NCBI GenBank assembly: GCA_963662175.1
Contig: OY759221.1
Coordinates: 32,486,045-32,550,044 of the forward strand
DNA: 64,000 nt
Direction: 5' to 3'
Source of the DNA: Aradus depressus
Taxonomy: Eukaryota > Arthropoda > Insecta > Hemiptera > Aradidae
Of this stretch, positions 63,675 to 64,000 are shown piece after piece. Below the pieces are notes generated by a model, which worked only from the letters and a program-made list of their open reading frames with translations, made no database searches and was not told the DNA's origin. A program made the position numbers and the translations under genes. Each line of letters starts with the position of its first letter. Within the stretch, counting starts at the first letter, position 1.

Positions 63675-64000
63675 GTAAGTACATTTTCTTTTACCTAATT
63701 TTCAAATTTCAATACATAAATGAGACCCACTTATTGGATAATATAATATTGTGGATTATCTATCAATTTATCCTAATCTCAGAAATAAGGAAGACAGTAC
63801 CAATATGCTTGTGTGTCTATGGTCACGATATATCCCGGAGGATCTATGAAATTTTTATATAAAACAACTCCTCTTGACTTATTTTAAAGATAAGGAAAAA
63901 AGGAAGAATATATTTGTCTAAACAAATTCCTAACTATAGCCACGGGCAGAGTTGGGCAAAAATCAGCTATAACTAATAGCTAAAAACTGTAGCTAAATTA
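63675..64000. other. intron 30, cut by window edge
   Basis: No exon of the rest of the gene is visible before base 64000. Confidence 0.7.

Noticed and set aside
62351..62572. 73-codon repetitive ORF
   Set aside because: It is the translation of the 39-bp palindromic tandem repeat.
11077..63674. FASN pseudogene interpretation
   Set aside because: Thirty exons keep frame, phase and splice sites and only active-site residues are changed. A neutral pseudogene should show frameshifts and stops across 5.3 kb.

Overview
This is a eukaryotic, almost certainly insect, nuclear window. It is AT-rich and packed with transposons, and it carries one spliced gene with canonical GT/AG introns. The density of Penelope-like, Tc1/mariner, hAT, Polinton and LINE remnants fits an insect with a large genome. 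So do tRNA-headed SINEs whose tail is the insect telomere pentamer (C-rich strand CCTAA). A hemipteran-like genome is a guess from overall texture, not a demonstration.

Layout. Bases 1-8000 are intergenic and almost wholly mobile DNA: a fold-back Penelope-like element (PLE), a 1.9-kb internally deleted Polinton with 6-bp target duplications, SINEs, and LINE and PLE scraps. A candidate TATA/initiator promoter and 5' leader exon sit at about 8086-8194. From 11077 to 63674, and on past the right edge, lies a single plus-strand gene of the animal fatty acid synthase (FASN) family. I could place 30 coding exons totalling 5316 nt (1772 codons). All reading phases match and no stop codon interrupts them. 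The exons follow the FASN order: ketosynthase, linker, malonyl/acetyl transferase (MAT), dehydratase, a shortened central structural region, enoyl reductase, and the start of the ketoreductase. The rest of the ketoreductase, the ACP and the thioesterase would lie beyond base 64000.

The central observation is that this FASN relative keeps the full MAT triad (Ser, Arg, His) but has lost signature residues in every other catalytic domain visible here. The ketosynthase Cys is Trp and one of its His is Ala. The dehydratase His is Tyr. The glycine-rich NADPH loops of the enoyl reductase and ketoreductase are broken up. An open frame over 30 exons argues against a pseudogene, so it looks like a diverged FASN paralogue that cannot run the normal elongation cycle by itself.

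The introns are the second story. Several distinct PLE families are present, nearly all as inverted (fold-back) partial dimers. Their terminal regions carry hammerhead-ribozyme-like cores in which helix III is reduced to a short family-specific palindrome (AGTACT, ACCGGT, ACTAGT, ACGT, AGCT). One such family abuts an intronic tandem array of 45 units of exactly 73 bp (40210-43494). An insertion block at 13.5-21.5 kb gives a nested history: a Tc1 transposon interrupted by a PLE palindrome and by SINE-containing DNA, next to a LINE with one amber stop. A roughly 350-bp tRNA-derived SINE is present in at least 17 full or partial copies.
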